From the NCBI GenBank assembly GCA_902790175.1, contig CADAQZ010000014.1, positions 1 to 64,000 on the forward strand: DNA of 64,000 nucleotides, read 5' to 3'. Below, piece by piece: positions 49,941 through 60,311 of this stretch (position 1 is the stretch's first letter; every line of letters starts with the position of its first letter). The position numbers were made by a program, and so were the translations under genes. The DNA comes from an uncultured Eubacteriales bacterium. Lineage in GTDB: Bacteria > Bacillota > Clostridia > Christensenellales > Aristaeellaceae. Below the pieces are notes generated by a model, which worked only from the letters and a program-made list of their open reading frames with translations, searched no databases and was not told the origin of the DNA.

Positions 49941-50984
49941 ATGAAGATAGTGGTGCTTTGCGGCGGGCTGAGCATGGAGCGCAACGTTTCCATCACCAGC
50001 GGATCGCTGATCTGCAAGGCCCTGCGCGAGCTGGGCCACAAGGCCGTGCTCGTGGACATGTTCTACGGGCTGGAGGACGTCGAAGGGCCGATCGACGCGC
50101 TGTTTGAGAACCTGCCGCCGGTGGAGACGGTGCCCGTGGCGGGCGAGCCGGACCTGGAGGCCGTGAAGGCCAGCCGCAAGTGGAAGAGCCCCAGCATGGT
50201 GGGCAAGGGCGTGTTCGAGCTCTGCGCGATGGCGGACGTGGTGTTCCTCGGCCTGCATGGCGCGTGCGGCGAGGACGGCCGCATCCAGGCCGCGCTGGAG
50301 CTGATGGGCATCCCCTACACCGGCAGCGGCTACCTGGGCAGCGCCCTGGCCATGGACAAGGACCTGACCAAGCAGCTGGTGCGCGCGGCGGGCGTGCGCA
50401 CGCCGAAGTGGCGCATCGCCAGCTATGGACGCGAGCCGATCGAGCAGATGGTCGCCTCGATGGACCTGCCCTGCGTGGTCAAGCCCGTGGACAGCGGCTC
50501 GAGCATCGGCGTGGCCATCGCGCACACGCGCGAGGAGCTCGTCGCAGCGCTGGAGATGAACCGTCCGCTGGGCCGCGTGATCCTGGAGCAGTACGTGAAG
50601 GGCCGCGAGATCCAGGTGGGCGTACTGGGCGGCCGCGCGCTGCCCTCCATCGAGATCATCCCCAAGCACGGCTTCTACGACTACAACAACAAGTACGTCG
50701 CCGGGGCGGCGGTGGAGATCTGCCCCGCGCCGGTCGATCCCGCCGTGGAGGAGGCGCTGCGCGAGACGGCGCTGAAGGTGCACCTGCTGCTGGGCCTGAA
50801 GACCTACTCCCGCACGGACTTCATAATGGACGACGCGGGCGAATTGTACTTCCTGGAGATCAACACGCTGCCGGGCATGACGCCCACGTCGCTGATGCCC
50901 CAGGAGGCCGCCGCCGTGGGCATCGACTACAACCACCTGTGCCAGATGATCGCCGACGACGCCGTGGGAGGTGCGAGGGCCTGA
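49941..50984 (+). CDS. ddl: D-alanine--D-alanine ligase
   Basis: A 347-residue ATP-grasp enzyme that makes the D-Ala-D-Ala dipeptide for peptidoglycan. Motifs: VVLCGGLSMERNVS, LGLHGACGEDGRIQAALELMGIPYTGSG, SALAMDKDLTKQLV, VKPVDSGSSIGV, the omega-loop FYDYNNKYVAG (Tyr present, as expected for D-Ala rather than D-lactate), and FLEINTLPGMTPTSLMPQ. Length normal. Its stop overlaps the murF start (TGATG), so the two cell-wall steps are coupled. Confidence 0.96.
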   Translation: MKIVVLCGGLSMERNVSITSGSLICKALRELGHKAVLVDMFYGLEDVEGPIDALFENLPPVETVPVAGEPDLEAVKASRKWKSPSMVGKGVFELCAMADVVFLGLHGACGEDGRIQAALELMGIPYTGSGYLGSALAMDKDLTKQLVRAAGVRTPKWRIASYGREPIEQMVASMDLPCVVKPVDSGSSIGVAIAHTREELVAALEMNRPLGRVILEQYVKGREIQVGVLGGRALPSIEIIPKHGFYDYNNKYVAGAAVEICPAPVDPAVEEALRETALKVHLLLGLKTYSRTDFIMDDAGELYFLEINTLPGMTPTSLMPQEAAAVGIDYNHLCQMIADDAVGGARA

Positions 50985-52342
50985 TGAAGCCGTTTCTGTT
51001 GAGCGACGCGCTGCGGGCCGTCGGGGGCCGATTCTTCGGCGACGAGGCCGCGCTTGGGCGAGAGGTCACGCGCGTGACCAGCGACAGCCGCGACGCGGGT
51101 CCCGGCGCGCTGTTCTTCGCCTTCAAGGGCAACCGCGTGGACGGCCACAACTTCATGGCCGGATGCATCGAGAAGGGCGCGGCAGGCTGCGTCAGCGAGC
51201 GGGAGCCCGCCGAGAGCGAGCGCCCCGCCATCGTCGTGGAATCGTCGCTGAAGGCTGCCGGGGCGCTGGCTGCCTGGCATCGCGGGCGCTTCGACATCCC
51301 CGTCGTGGGCATCACGGGCAGCGTCGGCAAGACCACCACCAAGGAGATGGTGGCGGCGGTGCTGTCGCAGCGGTTCAATACCCACAAGACCGAAAAGAAC
51401 TTCAACAACGAGCTGGGCGTGCCGCGCACGCTGCTGCGCCTGGACGAGAAGCACGAGGCCGCCGTGGTGGAAATGGGCATCTCCGGCTTCGGCGAGATGC
51501 GCCGCCTGACAAACATGGTGCGGCCCACCATCGCCGTGTTCAGCGTGATCGGCGACGCGCACCTGGAGTTCCTGGGCGACCGGAAGGGCGTGCTGCGCGC
51601 AAAGTCCGAGATCTTCGAGGGCATGGATAAAAATGCGCTGGCGGTGCTCAACGGCGACGATGCGCTGCTGGCCGGGTGCAAGCCGAACATGCGCCGGGTG
51701 CTGTACGGGCTCGGGGAGAACTGCGACGTGCGGGCCGAGAATGTGCGCAACCTGGGCGAGGACGGCATCGCGCTGACGATCTGCCACGCGCGCGACGCGT
51801 TCGAGGCGCGCATCCCCGCCTTCGGCAGCCACATGGTCTACGCCGCGCTGGCGGCAGCCGCCGTGGGCCTGGAGCTGGGCCTGACGGACGAAGAGATCGC
51901 GCGGGGCATCGCCGCCTACCGGACCGTCGGTGATCGCGCGCGGGTGCTCCACGCCGGGGACGTGACCGTGATCAGCGACTGCTACAACGCCAACCCGAAC
52001 TCCTGCCGCGCCGCGCTGGATTCGCTGGCCGCGATGCCGGGGCGGCGGGTGTGCGTGCTGGGCGACATGCTGGAGCTGGGCGAGCAGACCGCCGCGCTGC
52101 ACAGCGGCGTGGGGGAATACGCCGCGCGGCTGGGCGTGGAGCAGATCGTCGCCTGCGGCGCGCTGTCCCGGCACATCTACGAGGGCGCGAAGGCCGCCGG
52201 GGGGGATGCCGCGTACTACCCCGACAAGGCCGCGCTGCTAGGCGACCTGCCCGCGCTCATCCGGCCGGGCGACACCGTGCTCGTCAAGGCCAGCCACAGC
52301 ATGGCGTTTGAGGAGATCGTGGAAAGACTGGTTGAACGCTGA
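50984..52342 (+). CDS. murF: UDP-N-acetylmuramoyl-tripeptide--D-alanyl-D-alanine ligase
   Basis: A 452-residue Mur ligase that adds the D-Ala-D-Ala made by Ddl to the UDP-MurNAc tripeptide. N-terminal domain: TSDSRDAGPGALFFAFKGNRVDGHNF; ATP loop: VVGITGSVGKTTTKEMVAAVL; central THKTEKNFNNELGVP and VEMGISGFGEM; C-terminal DCYNANPNSCRAALDSL and LGDMLELG. All family positions are present. It starts at 50984 within the ddl stop codon; the long frame to 50180 is a shadow. A bidirectional terminator overlaps its stop. Confidence 0.96.
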   Translation: MKPFLLSDALRAVGGRFFGDEAALGREVTRVTSDSRDAGPGALFFAFKGNRVDGHNFMAGCIEKGAAGCVSEREPAESERPAIVVESSLKAAGALAAWHRGRFDIPVVGITGSVGKTTTKEMVAAVLSQRFNTHKTEKNFNNELGVPRTLLRLDEKHEAAVVEMGISGFGEMRRLTNMVRPTIAVFSVIGDAHLEFLGDRKGVLRAKSEIFEGMDKNALAVLNGDDALLAGCKPNMRRVLYGLGENCDVRAENVRNLGEDGIALTICHARDAFEARIPAFGSHMVYAALAAAAVGLELGLTDEEIARGIAAYRTVGDRARVLHAGDVTVISDCYNANPNSCRAALDSLAAMPGRRVCVLGDMLELGEQTAALHSGVGEYAARLGVEQIVACGALSRHIYEGAKAAGGDAAYYPDKAALLGDLPALIRPGDTVLVKASHSMAFEEIVERLVER

Positions 52343-52382
52343 CGCGAAAAGAGAGCCCCGAAAGGGGCTCTCTTTTCGCGTC
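52341..52382. terminator. Shared terminator of murF and ferritin-like gene
   Basis: Nineteen perfect pairs (52341-52359 with 52364-52382), loop GAAA. It contains A-run and T-run on both sides and overlaps both convergent stop codons. Confidence 0.88.
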
Positions 52383-53634
52383 AGCACGGCGTGCCCTGCA
52401 CCCGCCCGAGGCTCGTGTCGTCGCGCTTCCGGTCGCGCAGCGCGGACACCGGGTTCGGCGCGACCTCGAAGCGGTAGTCCTCGCCGTCGCGGCCGATCAC
52501 CCGCTCGATGATCGCGTGGCTCTCCACGTCGCGCACGTCGCCGTTCACGATGCCCTGGTAGGTGAAGAAGTCTGCGCCCCTGGCCAGGTCGTTGACATTC
52601 GTCCAGTCCTCGCGCAGCGCCGTGTTGCACACCGTGCCGCCCAGCACGCCGCGCACGTAGTCGATGTTGCCCGTCAGAAGCAGCGGATCCGGGAACGTGC
52701 CGTCGGGGATCACCTGCGCGGCCTCCCGGCCCTCGTAGGTCTCCAGCAGGTTCGCCGCGGCGTGCAGGTGGCTGACCTCCTGCTCGAACAGCATCAGCCA
52801 CACGTTCTTGATGCGCGGGTCGGTCTCGGTCTCCATGGCGCTCCAGTAGAGGTAGCACTCCGTGTACTGGTGGTTGAGGCACCCCTCCAGCCAGGTCTGC
52901 TCGGTGTCCATCAGGCTTCCGTACTGCGTGACGTGCTGTTCCTCCACCATGCCGATCTCCCGGTACAGCTTCTGGCCCCAGGCGGTGGGGTAGAACGCGG
53001 CCACGTTCATATAGTAGTTCATCGTCTGCTGCTCGGCGGCAGTGATGATGCCGGTGCACAGCCGCGTCATCGGCGAGGCCGTGCGGTTCTGGATGTGGAA
53101 CTTGACGGAATCGAACGGGTGCCGGTGGTGGGCGATGGTGGGCCGCCCGGGCATGATCTCGGTGTAGCGCCCCACGAGCTCCTCTGCGTGCTGCCCGTCG
53201 TCGAACTCCATCAGGTCGGCGTAGCGATAGAGGTGGTCGAAGTCCTCCAGCAGCGCGAAGTCCAGCGCCTGCTTCACATACGGGTTGTCCTCCCGCTGCG
53301 CCAGGCCCGCGGTCAGATCGACCGCCAGCTGCTCGTAGCCGATCGTGTGCTCCAATATCGTCTCGTCCGCGGGCTTCAGCGCGCCGATCAGCTTCTGCTG
53401 CTGCTGTTCCAGGCGCCGAAGCAGCGCGACCTGCCGCCTCAATTCGTTGTCGCCGGTGTGGCGCGAGAACTGGTGGCCGTACCACACCGCCTCAAACTCC
53501 GTGCCGTTCATCAATATCACCCGGCAGCGCGTGTAGGGGTCCACGTCATGCTTGTCGTAGGGCTTCGGCGACAGCTGCTTCCAGTTCATGATGATCTCTT
53601 CCAGGGGCTTCGGCTTCAACTCAAATGGGTTCAT
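52381..53634 (-). CDS. Ferritin-like di-iron protein of unknown function
   Basis: A 417-residue soluble protein not recognised as a named family. Residues about 195-300 contain the full carboxylate/His set of a di-iron four-helix bundle: Glu201 in TAAEQQTMNYYM, Glu231-x-x-His234 in MVEEQHVTQYG, Glu259 in YTECYLYW, Glu286-x-x-His289 in LFEQEVSHLHAA. An upstream bundle (about 90-145) has Glu101 in GYEQLAVDL and Asp131-x-x-His134, possibly a partial second site. The protein may be a rubrerythrin-like oxidase or oxygen/peroxide defence enzyme of anaerobes, or an iron store; this is inference. C-terminal 100 residues are without motif. No signal peptide. It converges with murF. Confidence 0.72.
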   Translation of the reverse strand: MNPFELKPKPLEEIIMNWKQLSPKPYDKHDVDPYTRCRVILMNGTEFEAVWYGHQFSRHTGDNELRRQVALLRRLEQQQQKLIGALKPADETILEHTIGYEQLAVDLTAGLAQREDNPYVKQALDFALLEDFDHLYRYADLMEFDDGQHAEELVGRYTEIMPGRPTIAHHRHPFDSVKFHIQNRTASPMTRLCTGIITAAEQQTMNYYMNVAAFYPTAWGQKLYREIGMVEEQHVTQYGSLMDTEQTWLEGCLNHQYTECYLYWSAMETETDPRIKNVWLMLFEQEVSHLHAAANLLETYEGREAAQVIPDGTFPDPLLLTGNIDYVRGVLGGTVCNTALREDWTNVNDLARGADFFTYQGIVNGDVRDVESHAIIERVIGRDGEDYRFEVAPNPVSALRDRKRDDTSLGRVQGTPC

Positions 53635-53700
53635 ATCCCACGCTCCTTCACGCGAATTTGCAAGTAGTATATGCGGAAAAACGGGGGATTATTTAAATGA

Positions 53701-53721
53701 GGAATGAGGAATGAGGAATGC
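53701..53721 (+). repeat. GGAATGA 7-mer array
   Basis: GGAATGA, GGAATGA, GGAATGC just upstream of the ftsH promoter. Confidence 0.8.
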
Positions 53722-53738
53722 TATATTCTTGACTTTCC

Positions 53739-53768
53739 TTGACATTCAGTTGACACTGGGTTTATAAT
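53739..53768 (+). promoter_or_regulatory. Promoter of ftsH
   Basis: Perfect TTGACA (53739-53744), 18 bases, perfect TATAAT (53763-53768). A second TTGACA lies inside the spacer. Confidence 0.82.
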
Positions 53769-53811
53769 GGAGTGGTAGACTGTCCCTGCATTGTAAAAGG
53801 AGGGCGCTTTC

Positions 53812-55653
53812 GTGAACGAAGTGAAGAAACCCAGACAACCCCTGATATTTTACTACATGCTCGCGATACTGGCGATCATACTGTTCAACAGCTTCATCGC
53901 GCCGCTGCTGTTTTCTCCGAAGGTGACGGAGGTGGACTACGGCGAGTTCATGCGCATGACCGAGGAGAAGCAGGTGTCCGAGGTGATGATCGAGGACAAC
54001 CAGATCCTCTTTGCCGACCAGTCCGGGAGCCTCTACAAGACGGGCCTGATGGACGATGCGGAGCTGACGCAGCGGCTGTACGACAGCGGCGCGAAGTTCT
54101 CCAGCCAAATCGTGGAGCAGATGTCGCCAATCCTGTCGTTCCTCATTTCCTGGGCGCTGCCGCTGATATTGATGATCGGCCTGGGCCAGTACTTCAGCAA
54201 GAAGCTGGTCGAAAAGGCCGGCGGCGGCGCGGGCAGCATGATGTTCGGCATGGGCAAGAGCAACGCGAAGGTGTACGTCAAGAGCACCAGCGGCATCAAG
54301 TTTGACGACGTGGCGGGCGAGGACGAGGCCAAGGAGATCCTGTCCGAGATCGTCGATTTCCTGCACAACCCGAAGAAATACGAGGAGATCGGCGCGAAGA
54401 TGCCCAAGGGCGCGCTGCTCGTCGGCCCTCCCGGCACGGGCAAGACGCTGCTGGCGAAGGCCGTCGCGGGCGAGGCGAACGTGCCGTTCTTCTCGATCTC
54501 CGGCTCGGAGTTCGTGGAGATGTTCGTGGGCATGGGCGCGGCGAAGGTGCGCGACCTGTTCAAGCAGGCCAATGAGAAGGCGCCCTGCATCGTGTTCATC
54601 GACGAGGTGGACGCCATCGGCGGCAAGCGCGACGGGCGCATCGGCGGCAACGACGAGCGCGAGCAGACGCTGAACCAGCTGCTGACGGAGATGGACGGCT
54701 TCGACGGCTCGAAGGGCGTCGTGATCCTCGCGGCCACGAACCGCCCCGAGAGCCTCGACCCGGCGCTCTTGCGCCCCGGCCGGTTTGACCGGCGCGTGCC
54801 GGTGGAGCTGCCGGACCTCGCGGGCCGCGAGGCGATATTGAAGGTGCACGCCAAGAAAGTGCAGCTGCAGAAGAACATCGACTTCGCCGCCGTGGCGCGG
54901 GCGGCCTCCGGCGCGTCCGGCGCGGAGCTGGCCAACATCGTCAACGAGGCCGCGCTGCGGGCCGTGCGCGACGGGCGGCGGCTGGTGACGCAGGCGGACC
55001 TGGAGGAGAGCGTGGAGGTCATCATCGCGGGCTACCAGAAGAAGAACCGTGTGATGAGCGACAAGGAGAAGATGGTGGTGGCCTACCACGAGATCGGCCA
55101 CGCGCTGGTGGCGGCGAAGCAGAGTGAGTCCGCGCCGGTCCACAAGATCACCATCATCCCGCGCACGAGCGGCGCGCTGGGCTACACGATGCAGGTGGAG
55201 GAGGGCGAGCACTTCCTGCTGACCAAGGAGGAGCTCGAGAACAAGATTGCGACGTTCACCGGCGGGCGCGCGGCCGAGGCGCTGATTTTCAAGCAGATCA
55301 CCACCGGGGCCTCGAACGACATCGAGCAGGCCACGCGGCTGGCCCGCGCGATGATCACGCGCTACGGCATGTCCGATGAGTTCGGCATGGTGGCGATGGA
55401 GCAGCTCACCAACCAGTACCTCGGCGGCGATACCACGCTGGCCTGCTCCGCCGAGACCGCGAACCGCATCGACGAGGTGGTGCGCAACCTGATCTCCGCG
55501 CAGTACGAGAAGGCGTACAAGATTTTGCAGGACAATGCCCAGCAGCTGCACGCACTGGCGAAGTACCTGTACGAGCACGAGACCATCACCGGCGAGGAGT
55601 TCATGGACATCCTGCACAAGAGCACGCCGCAGATCGCGGCGGCGCAGGCGTGA
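53812..55653 (+). CDS. ftsH: ATP-dependent zinc metalloprotease FtsH
   Basis: A 613-residue membrane AAA+ protease that removes unassembled membrane proteins. Two transmembrane helices (about 14-32, 104-124), AAA module with Walker A GPPGTGKT at about 205-212, Walker [13 protein letters not shown], second-region-of-homology [18 protein letters not shown], and the zinc site HEIGH at about 426-430 with the third ligand region further on. All catalytic residues present. Start is GTG at 53812, eight bases after GGAGGG. Strong promoter, terminator behind. Confidence 0.97.
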   Translation: MNEVKKPRQPLIFYYMLAILAIILFNSFIAPLLFSPKVTEVDYGEFMRMTEEKQVSEVMIEDNQILFADQSGSLYKTGLMDDAELTQRLYDSGAKFSSQIVEQMSPILSFLISWALPLILMIGLGQYFSKKLVEKAGGGAGSMMFGMGKSNAKVYVKSTSGIKFDDVAGEDEAKEILSEIVDFLHNPKKYEEIGAKMPKGALLVGPPGTGKTLLAKAVAGEANVPFFSISGSEFVEMFVGMGAAKVRDLFKQANEKAPCIVFIDEVDAIGGKRDGRIGGNDEREQTLNQLLTEMDGFDGSKGVVILAATNRPESLDPALLRPGRFDRRVPVELPDLAGREAILKVHAKKVQLQKNIDFAAVARAASGASGAELANIVNEAALRAVRDGRRLVTQADLEESVEVIIAGYQKKNRVMSDKEKMVVAYHEIGHALVAAKQSESAPVHKITIIPRTSGALGYTMQVEEGEHFLLTKEELENKIATFTGGRAAEALIFKQITTGASNDIEQATRLARAMITRYGMSDEFGMVAMEQLTNQYLGGDTTLACSAETANRIDEVVRNLISAQYEKAYKILQDNAQQLHALAKYLYEHETITGEEFMDILHKSTPQIAAAQA

Positions 55654-55675
55654 ACGCCGAAACATCCCAATTCCA

Positions 55676-55709
55676 GCCAAGGAACGCCAACGGCGCGCCT
55701 TGGCTTTTT
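55676..55709 (+). terminator. ftsH terminator
   Basis: GCCAAGG (55676-55682) pairs with CCTTGGC (55698-55704), with an inner CGC/GCG helix, then TTTTTC. Its right arm overlaps the -35 of the nagA promoter. Confidence 0.7.
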
Positions 55710-55728
55710 CGCGGGAACATGGTATGAT
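55700..55728 (+). promoter_or_regulatory. Promoter of nagA
   Basis: TTGGCT (55700-55705), 17 bases, TATGAT (55723-55728). Confidence 0.65.
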
Positions 55729-55758
55729 AGAGTTGAAATGAAACAAGGGGTGAAATCC

Positions 55759-56892
55759 ATGAGATACATCGTCAACGGCACGATCCTGCTCCCGAGGGGC
55801 GAAGTGTCCGGCAAGGCGCTGGCCTTCGACGCGGGCAAGATCGTCGGCATCGAGGACCGTGTGCCCGCCGACGCCCGGACCATCGACGCCGCGGGCGGCT
55901 ATGTCGCGCCGGGATTGGTGGACGTCCACTGCCACGGCTTCATGGGCTGGGACGCCTCGAACGGCAGCGCCGAGGAGCTCCTGGCGATGTCGCGGCAGAT
56001 GGCGCGGTGGGGGACCACCGCGTGGCTTCCGACGACGATGACGCTCGACTGGCCGGTGCTCGAGAAGTGCTTTGATGCGATCCGTCGGGCGATGGCGGAC
56101 AGCCTCGCGCCGGACTGGCGCGGTGCGCAGGTGCTGGGCTGCCACGCCGAGGGCCCGTTCATCAGCACAAAGAAAAAGGGCGCGCAATCGGAGGCGAGCA
56201 TCCAGCGGCCCGACGTCGAAAAGCTGCGCCCGTGGACGGACGTGGTGAAGCTGATGACCGTCGCGCCGGAGGCGGACGGGGCGCTCGAGTTCATCCGCGC
56301 CGCGGCGAAGCTGGGCGTCGTCCTGTCGATGGGCCACACCGCCGCCACGGCCCCGGAGGCGCTGGCGGGCATTGAGGCCGGCGTCACCCATGCCACGCAC
56401 ACCTTCAACGGCATGTCGCCGATGACGCACCGGGAGCCCGGCGCGGTGGGCGCGGCGCTGTCGGACGGGCGCGTGTACTGCGAGCTGATCGCCGATACCT
56501 TCCACGTGGACCCGCTGCTGTTTGCGCTGGTGGCGAAGCTGAAGGGCGACAAGCTCGTGCTGATCACCGACTCGATCCAGGTGGCGCACCTGCCCGACGG
56601 GGCCTACGAGCAGGGCAACCAGACCGTGGTCGTGAACGGCATTCGCCTGCGCTTCCCCAACGGCACCATCGCCGGCAGCGCCCTGACGATGGACCTCGCT
56701 GTGCGCAACTTCCGCGCGCACACGGGCCTGCCGCTCTATGAGGTCGTGAACATGGCCTCGCTCTATCCCGCGCGCTCCGTGGGCGTGGACGCGAAGAAGG
56801 GCTCGCTGGAACCCGGCAAGGACGCCGACATCCTCATCACCGACCGCGACTTCTGCGTACAGCGGACGTTTGTGCGGGGAGAAGAGGTTTGA
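55759..56892 (+). CDS. nagA: N-acetylglucosamine-6-phosphate deacetylase
   Basis: A 377-residue amidohydrolase that deacetylates GlcNAc-6-phosphate in aminosugar recycling. Metal-site motifs: GLVDVHCHGFMGWDA, LGCHAEGPFISTKKKGAQ, SMGHTAATAPEALAGIEAG, ATHTFNGMSPMTHREPG, and LITDSIQVAHLPDG, where the catalytic Asp sits. ATG at 55759 has AAGGGG eight bases ahead; a longer frame adds seven residues. No nagB adjoins. Stop codon TGA is the first three bases of a heptamer array. Confidence 0.93.
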   Translation: MRYIVNGTILLPRGEVSGKALAFDAGKIVGIEDRVPADARTIDAAGGYVAPGLVDVHCHGFMGWDASNGSAEELLAMSRQMARWGTTAWLPTTMTLDWPVLEKCFDAIRRAMADSLAPDWRGAQVLGCHAEGPFISTKKKGAQSEASIQRPDVEKLRPWTDVVKLMTVAPEADGALEFIRAAAKLGVVLSMGHTAATAPEALAGIEAGVTHATHTFNGMSPMTHREPGAVGAALSDGRVYCELIADTFHVDPLLFALVAKLKGDKLVLITDSIQVAHLPDGAYEQGNQTVVVNGIRLRFPNGTIAGSALTMDLAVRNFRAHTGLPLYEVVNMASLYPARSVGVDAKKGSLEPGKDADILITDRDFCVQRTFVRGEEV

Positions 56893-56917
56893 GTGGAGAG
56901 TGGAGAGTGGAGAGTAA
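56890..56917 (+). repeat. AGAGTGG 7-mer array
   Basis: Four units TGAGTGG, AGAGTGG, AGAGTGG, AGAGTAA beginning in the nagA stop codon TGA and running into the terminator. Confidence 0.92.
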
Positions 56918-56952
56918 AACGCAGGGGCGACGTATCGTCGCCCCTGCGTTTT
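56916..56952. terminator. Bidirectional terminator between nagA and malic enzyme
   Basis: Seventeen perfect pairs (56916-56932 with 56936-56952), three-base loop, with AAAA and TTTT ends. Confidence 0.88.
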
Positions 56953-56967
56953 GGGTCATGAACCGTC

Positions 56968-58143
<1,176 letters not shown>

Positions 58144-58216
58144 GGGTCGTCCTCCTCGATGTATTGTCGTTCGGCGGTGCGCTCGCGCGCCGGATGTTTG
58201 GAGTTGTCCTGTTGCT

Positions 58217-58245
58217 ATTCTAACACATCATTTCTCTTTATTCAA
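58217..58245 (-). promoter_or_regulatory. Promoter of malic enzyme gene
   Basis: Minus strand TTGAAT (58240-58245), 17 bases, TGT-TAGAAT (-10 at 58217-58222). Confidence 0.68.
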
Positions 58246-58270
58246 TATGGGATTGGACCTCATGCGCGGG

Positions 58271-58312
58271 AAAAGCCGGTCGGACCCGACAGAACGGGTC
58301 CGACCGGCTTTT
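58271..58312 (-). terminator. Terminator of SANT gene
   Basis: Eighteen perfect pairs (58271-58288 with 58295-58312), six-base loop, TTTT on the minus side. Confidence 0.88.
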
Positions 58313-58320
58313 ATGCGTTT

Positions 58321-59094
58321 CTACAGCCGCGCCTCGAGCGCGCCGATGCGCTCGGCGATCTGCTCGCAGAAGGAATCGGCGGCCTCCATGCGGGCGGAGG
58401 CGTCGAGGGCTACGAACTCCTTGATCGGGCCGATCAGCGCCCGCGCGGCCTCGGCCACGCCCTCGCCGGGCGTCGGCGCGCGCTGGGCGCGCAGGTACTG
58501 CGTCAGCACGTCGCAGGCCTTTGCCAGCTCCGCGTCGCCGGAGCGCCGCGCCTCCTCCATCAGCTGGCCGGAGGACGCCTGCAGGTCCGCCCGCACGCGG
58601 TGGTTCACCTGCGGCGTCTCGCAGGCTACGCCCTGCTCGTTCAGTTTCTCCACCATGTCCTGTACGTAGTCGGGCCGGCTCTTGATCACGGCGCGATACT
58701 TGTTCTGGTAGCGCAGCATCAGGCTGTGGTCGCCGCCGGACAGCTTTTGCAGGCACGAGCGCACCGACTGTCCCGCCGAGCGCGCGATCAACACCTGCTC
58801 CATCAGCCAGTCCACCTCCTGCTGTGTAAAGGGCACGAACCGCGCCGGGCGGGCCTCGCCGCCGTCGTGCTGGCGCACCTGGGCGTAGTAGTAGTTGCGG
58901 ATGCTGTTGGGGCGGCGTCCCGTCTTGCGGGCGATCTGCTCGAAAACGGCCTTCAGCGGCAGCCCCTGCTGCTGGGCTTCGTCCGCGGTCTCCCACAGCA
59001 GCTTGTTCTCCGAGTCGCTCCAGCCCGCGCGCCTGCCCGCCCGGGTCAGTTCCATGCGGCCGCTGCCTTCGTGCGTCGTCAATGCCTGATCCAT
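58321..59094 (-). CDS. SANT/Myb-like DNA-binding protein (RsfA-like)
   Basis: A 257-residue putative regulator. Residues about 20-75 form a Myb/SANT-like helix-turn-helix: AGWSDSENKLLWETADEAQQ followed by FEQIARKTGRRPNSIRNYYYAQ. The proline-poor helical remainder has FTQQEVDWLMEQVLIARSAGQSVRSCLQKLSGG, a possible second SANT-like repeat (about 88-125), and a long C-terminal helical part. RsfA-type proteins act in Bacillus sporulation; here the role is unknown. It has its own strong promoter and terminator. Confidence 0.78.
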   Translation of the reverse strand: MDQALTTHEGSGRMELTRAGRRAGWSDSENKLLWETADEAQQQGLPLKAVFEQIARKTGRRPNSIRNYYYAQVRQHDGGEARPARFVPFTQQEVDWLMEQVLIARSAGQSVRSCLQKLSGGDHSLMLRYQNKYRAVIKSRPDYVQDMVEKLNEQGVACETPQVNHRVRADLQASSGQLMEEARRSGDAELAKACDVLTQYLRAQRAPTPGEGVAEAARALIGPIKEFVALDASARMEAADSFCEQIAERIGALEARL

Positions 59095-59144
59095 TCAATC
59101 CCCTCCAAACCGTTGATGATACAGAGTATGCGCCTCGTGTGCGG

Positions 59145-59172
59145 AGAATATACTGAACCGCGCGATTGTCAA
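59145..59172 (-). promoter_or_regulatory. Promoter of SANT gene
   Basis: Minus strand perfect TTGACA (59167-59172), 16 bases, TATTCT (59145-59150). Confidence 0.6.
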
Positions 59173-59259
59173 AACTTTTTAATTTACCCGCCGGGACGCC
59201 GGACGCGCCCCAATCTGAATTCCATATGCGCCCGGCGGTGAAAATATACCGGTTTCGCT

Positions 59260-59287
59260 TGACTTTCGGGGCGGAAGGCATAAAATA
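59260..59287 (+). promoter_or_regulatory. Promoter of nucleotidyltransferase gene
   Basis: TTGACT (59260-59265), 16 bases, TAAAAT (59282-59287). Confidence 0.6.
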
Positions 59288-59316
59288 GTATACAGAAACA
59301 GCGGGAGGGGATACCT

Positions 59317-60240
59317 ATGAAGCACAACAAGCCGACCCTCGTCATCATGGCCGCGGGCATGGGCAGCCGCTTTGGCGGCAACAAGCAGATCGCGCCCGTG
59401 GATGACGCCGGACACATCATCATCGACTTTTCCATATTTGACGCCGCGCGCGCAGGCTTCGGCAAGGTGGTGTGCGTGATCAAGCCCGAGATGGAGGCGG
59501 ACTTTCGCCGCGCCATCGGCGACGCCATCTCAAAGCACGTGGAAGTCAGCTACGCCTACCAGACGATCGACGCGAAGCTCCCGGCGGGATTCGCCATCCC
59601 GGAGGGCCGCCAGAAACCCTGGGGCACCGGCCACGCCGTGCTCTGCGCGCTGGATCAGGTGGACGGCCCCTTCGCCGTCATCAACGCCGACGACTTCTAC
59701 GGCCGGGGCGCGTTCGAGGCCGCGGCGCGCTTCCTGCTCGCCGAGGGCGACGAGAACGAGCACGCCATGGTGGGCTACAACATCGAAAACACGCTGACCG
59801 AGAACGGCACCGTGTCGCGCGGCGTCTGCCAGGGCGACGCAAACGGCTTCCTCACCGACATCACCGAGCGCACCGCCATCGAGCCGCGGGAGGGCGGCGC
59901 GGCCTACACCGAGGACGGCGGCGCGACCTGGACCTTCATTCCCGCGGGCACGCCCGTGTCGATGAACCTGTGGGCGTTCCGGCGCGGCGTCGTGGAGGCG
60001 TTCGGCCGCATGTTCGAGGACTTCCTCAATAACGACGTGCCGAAGAACCCCGTGAAGGCGGAGTTCTACCTGCCCAACGTCCCCAAGGCGCTGATCGCCG
60101 AGGGAAAGGCGAAGGTGCGCCTGCTGAACACCGACGAGCGCTGGTACGGCATGACCTACCGCGAGGACGCCGAGAAGGTCCGCGCCGCCATCCGGGCGAT
60201 GAAGGCAAGCGGGATGTATCCTGAAAAGCTGTGGGAGTGA
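59317..60240 (+). CDS. Sugar-phosphate nucleotidyltransferase
   Basis: A 307-residue protein with the NTP-transferase fold. The nucleotide loop is VIMAAGMGSRFGGNKQIAPV (signature GxGxRxG...K); FAVINADDFYGRGAFEAAARFL contains the metal-binding Asp; GTGHAVLCAL is the purine/pyrimidine pocket. It resembles GalU/MobA-type transferases seen in gut Firmicutes; the sugar substrate is unknown. Start 59317 follows GGGAGGGG. It is followed 71 bases later by a secreted SH3-domain gene. Confidence 0.85.
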   Translation: MKHNKPTLVIMAAGMGSRFGGNKQIAPVDDAGHIIIDFSIFDAARAGFGKVVCVIKPEMEADFRRAIGDAISKHVEVSYAYQTIDAKLPAGFAIPEGRQKPWGTGHAVLCALDQVDGPFAVINADDFYGRGAFEAAARFLLAEGDENEHAMVGYNIENTLTENGTVSRGVCQGDANGFLTDITERTAIEPREGGAAYTEDGGATWTFIPAGTPVSMNLWAFRRGVVEAFGRMFEDFLNNDVPKNPVKAEFYLPNVPKALIAEGKAKVRLLNTDERWYGMTYREDAEKVRAAIRAMKASGMYPEKLWE

Positions 60241-60311
60241 TCCCGACGACGCCCGCGTCCCGGCCGGGACGCCTTTTACAGAGTGACGCCATCAGAGGAG
60301 GAGTGGATCGC

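Noticed and set aside
53746..56721. A 991-residue open frame on the minus strand
   Set aside because: It is antisense to ftsH and nagA, rich in His/Arg/Gln from GC-rich shadow coding, with no domain or ribosome site.
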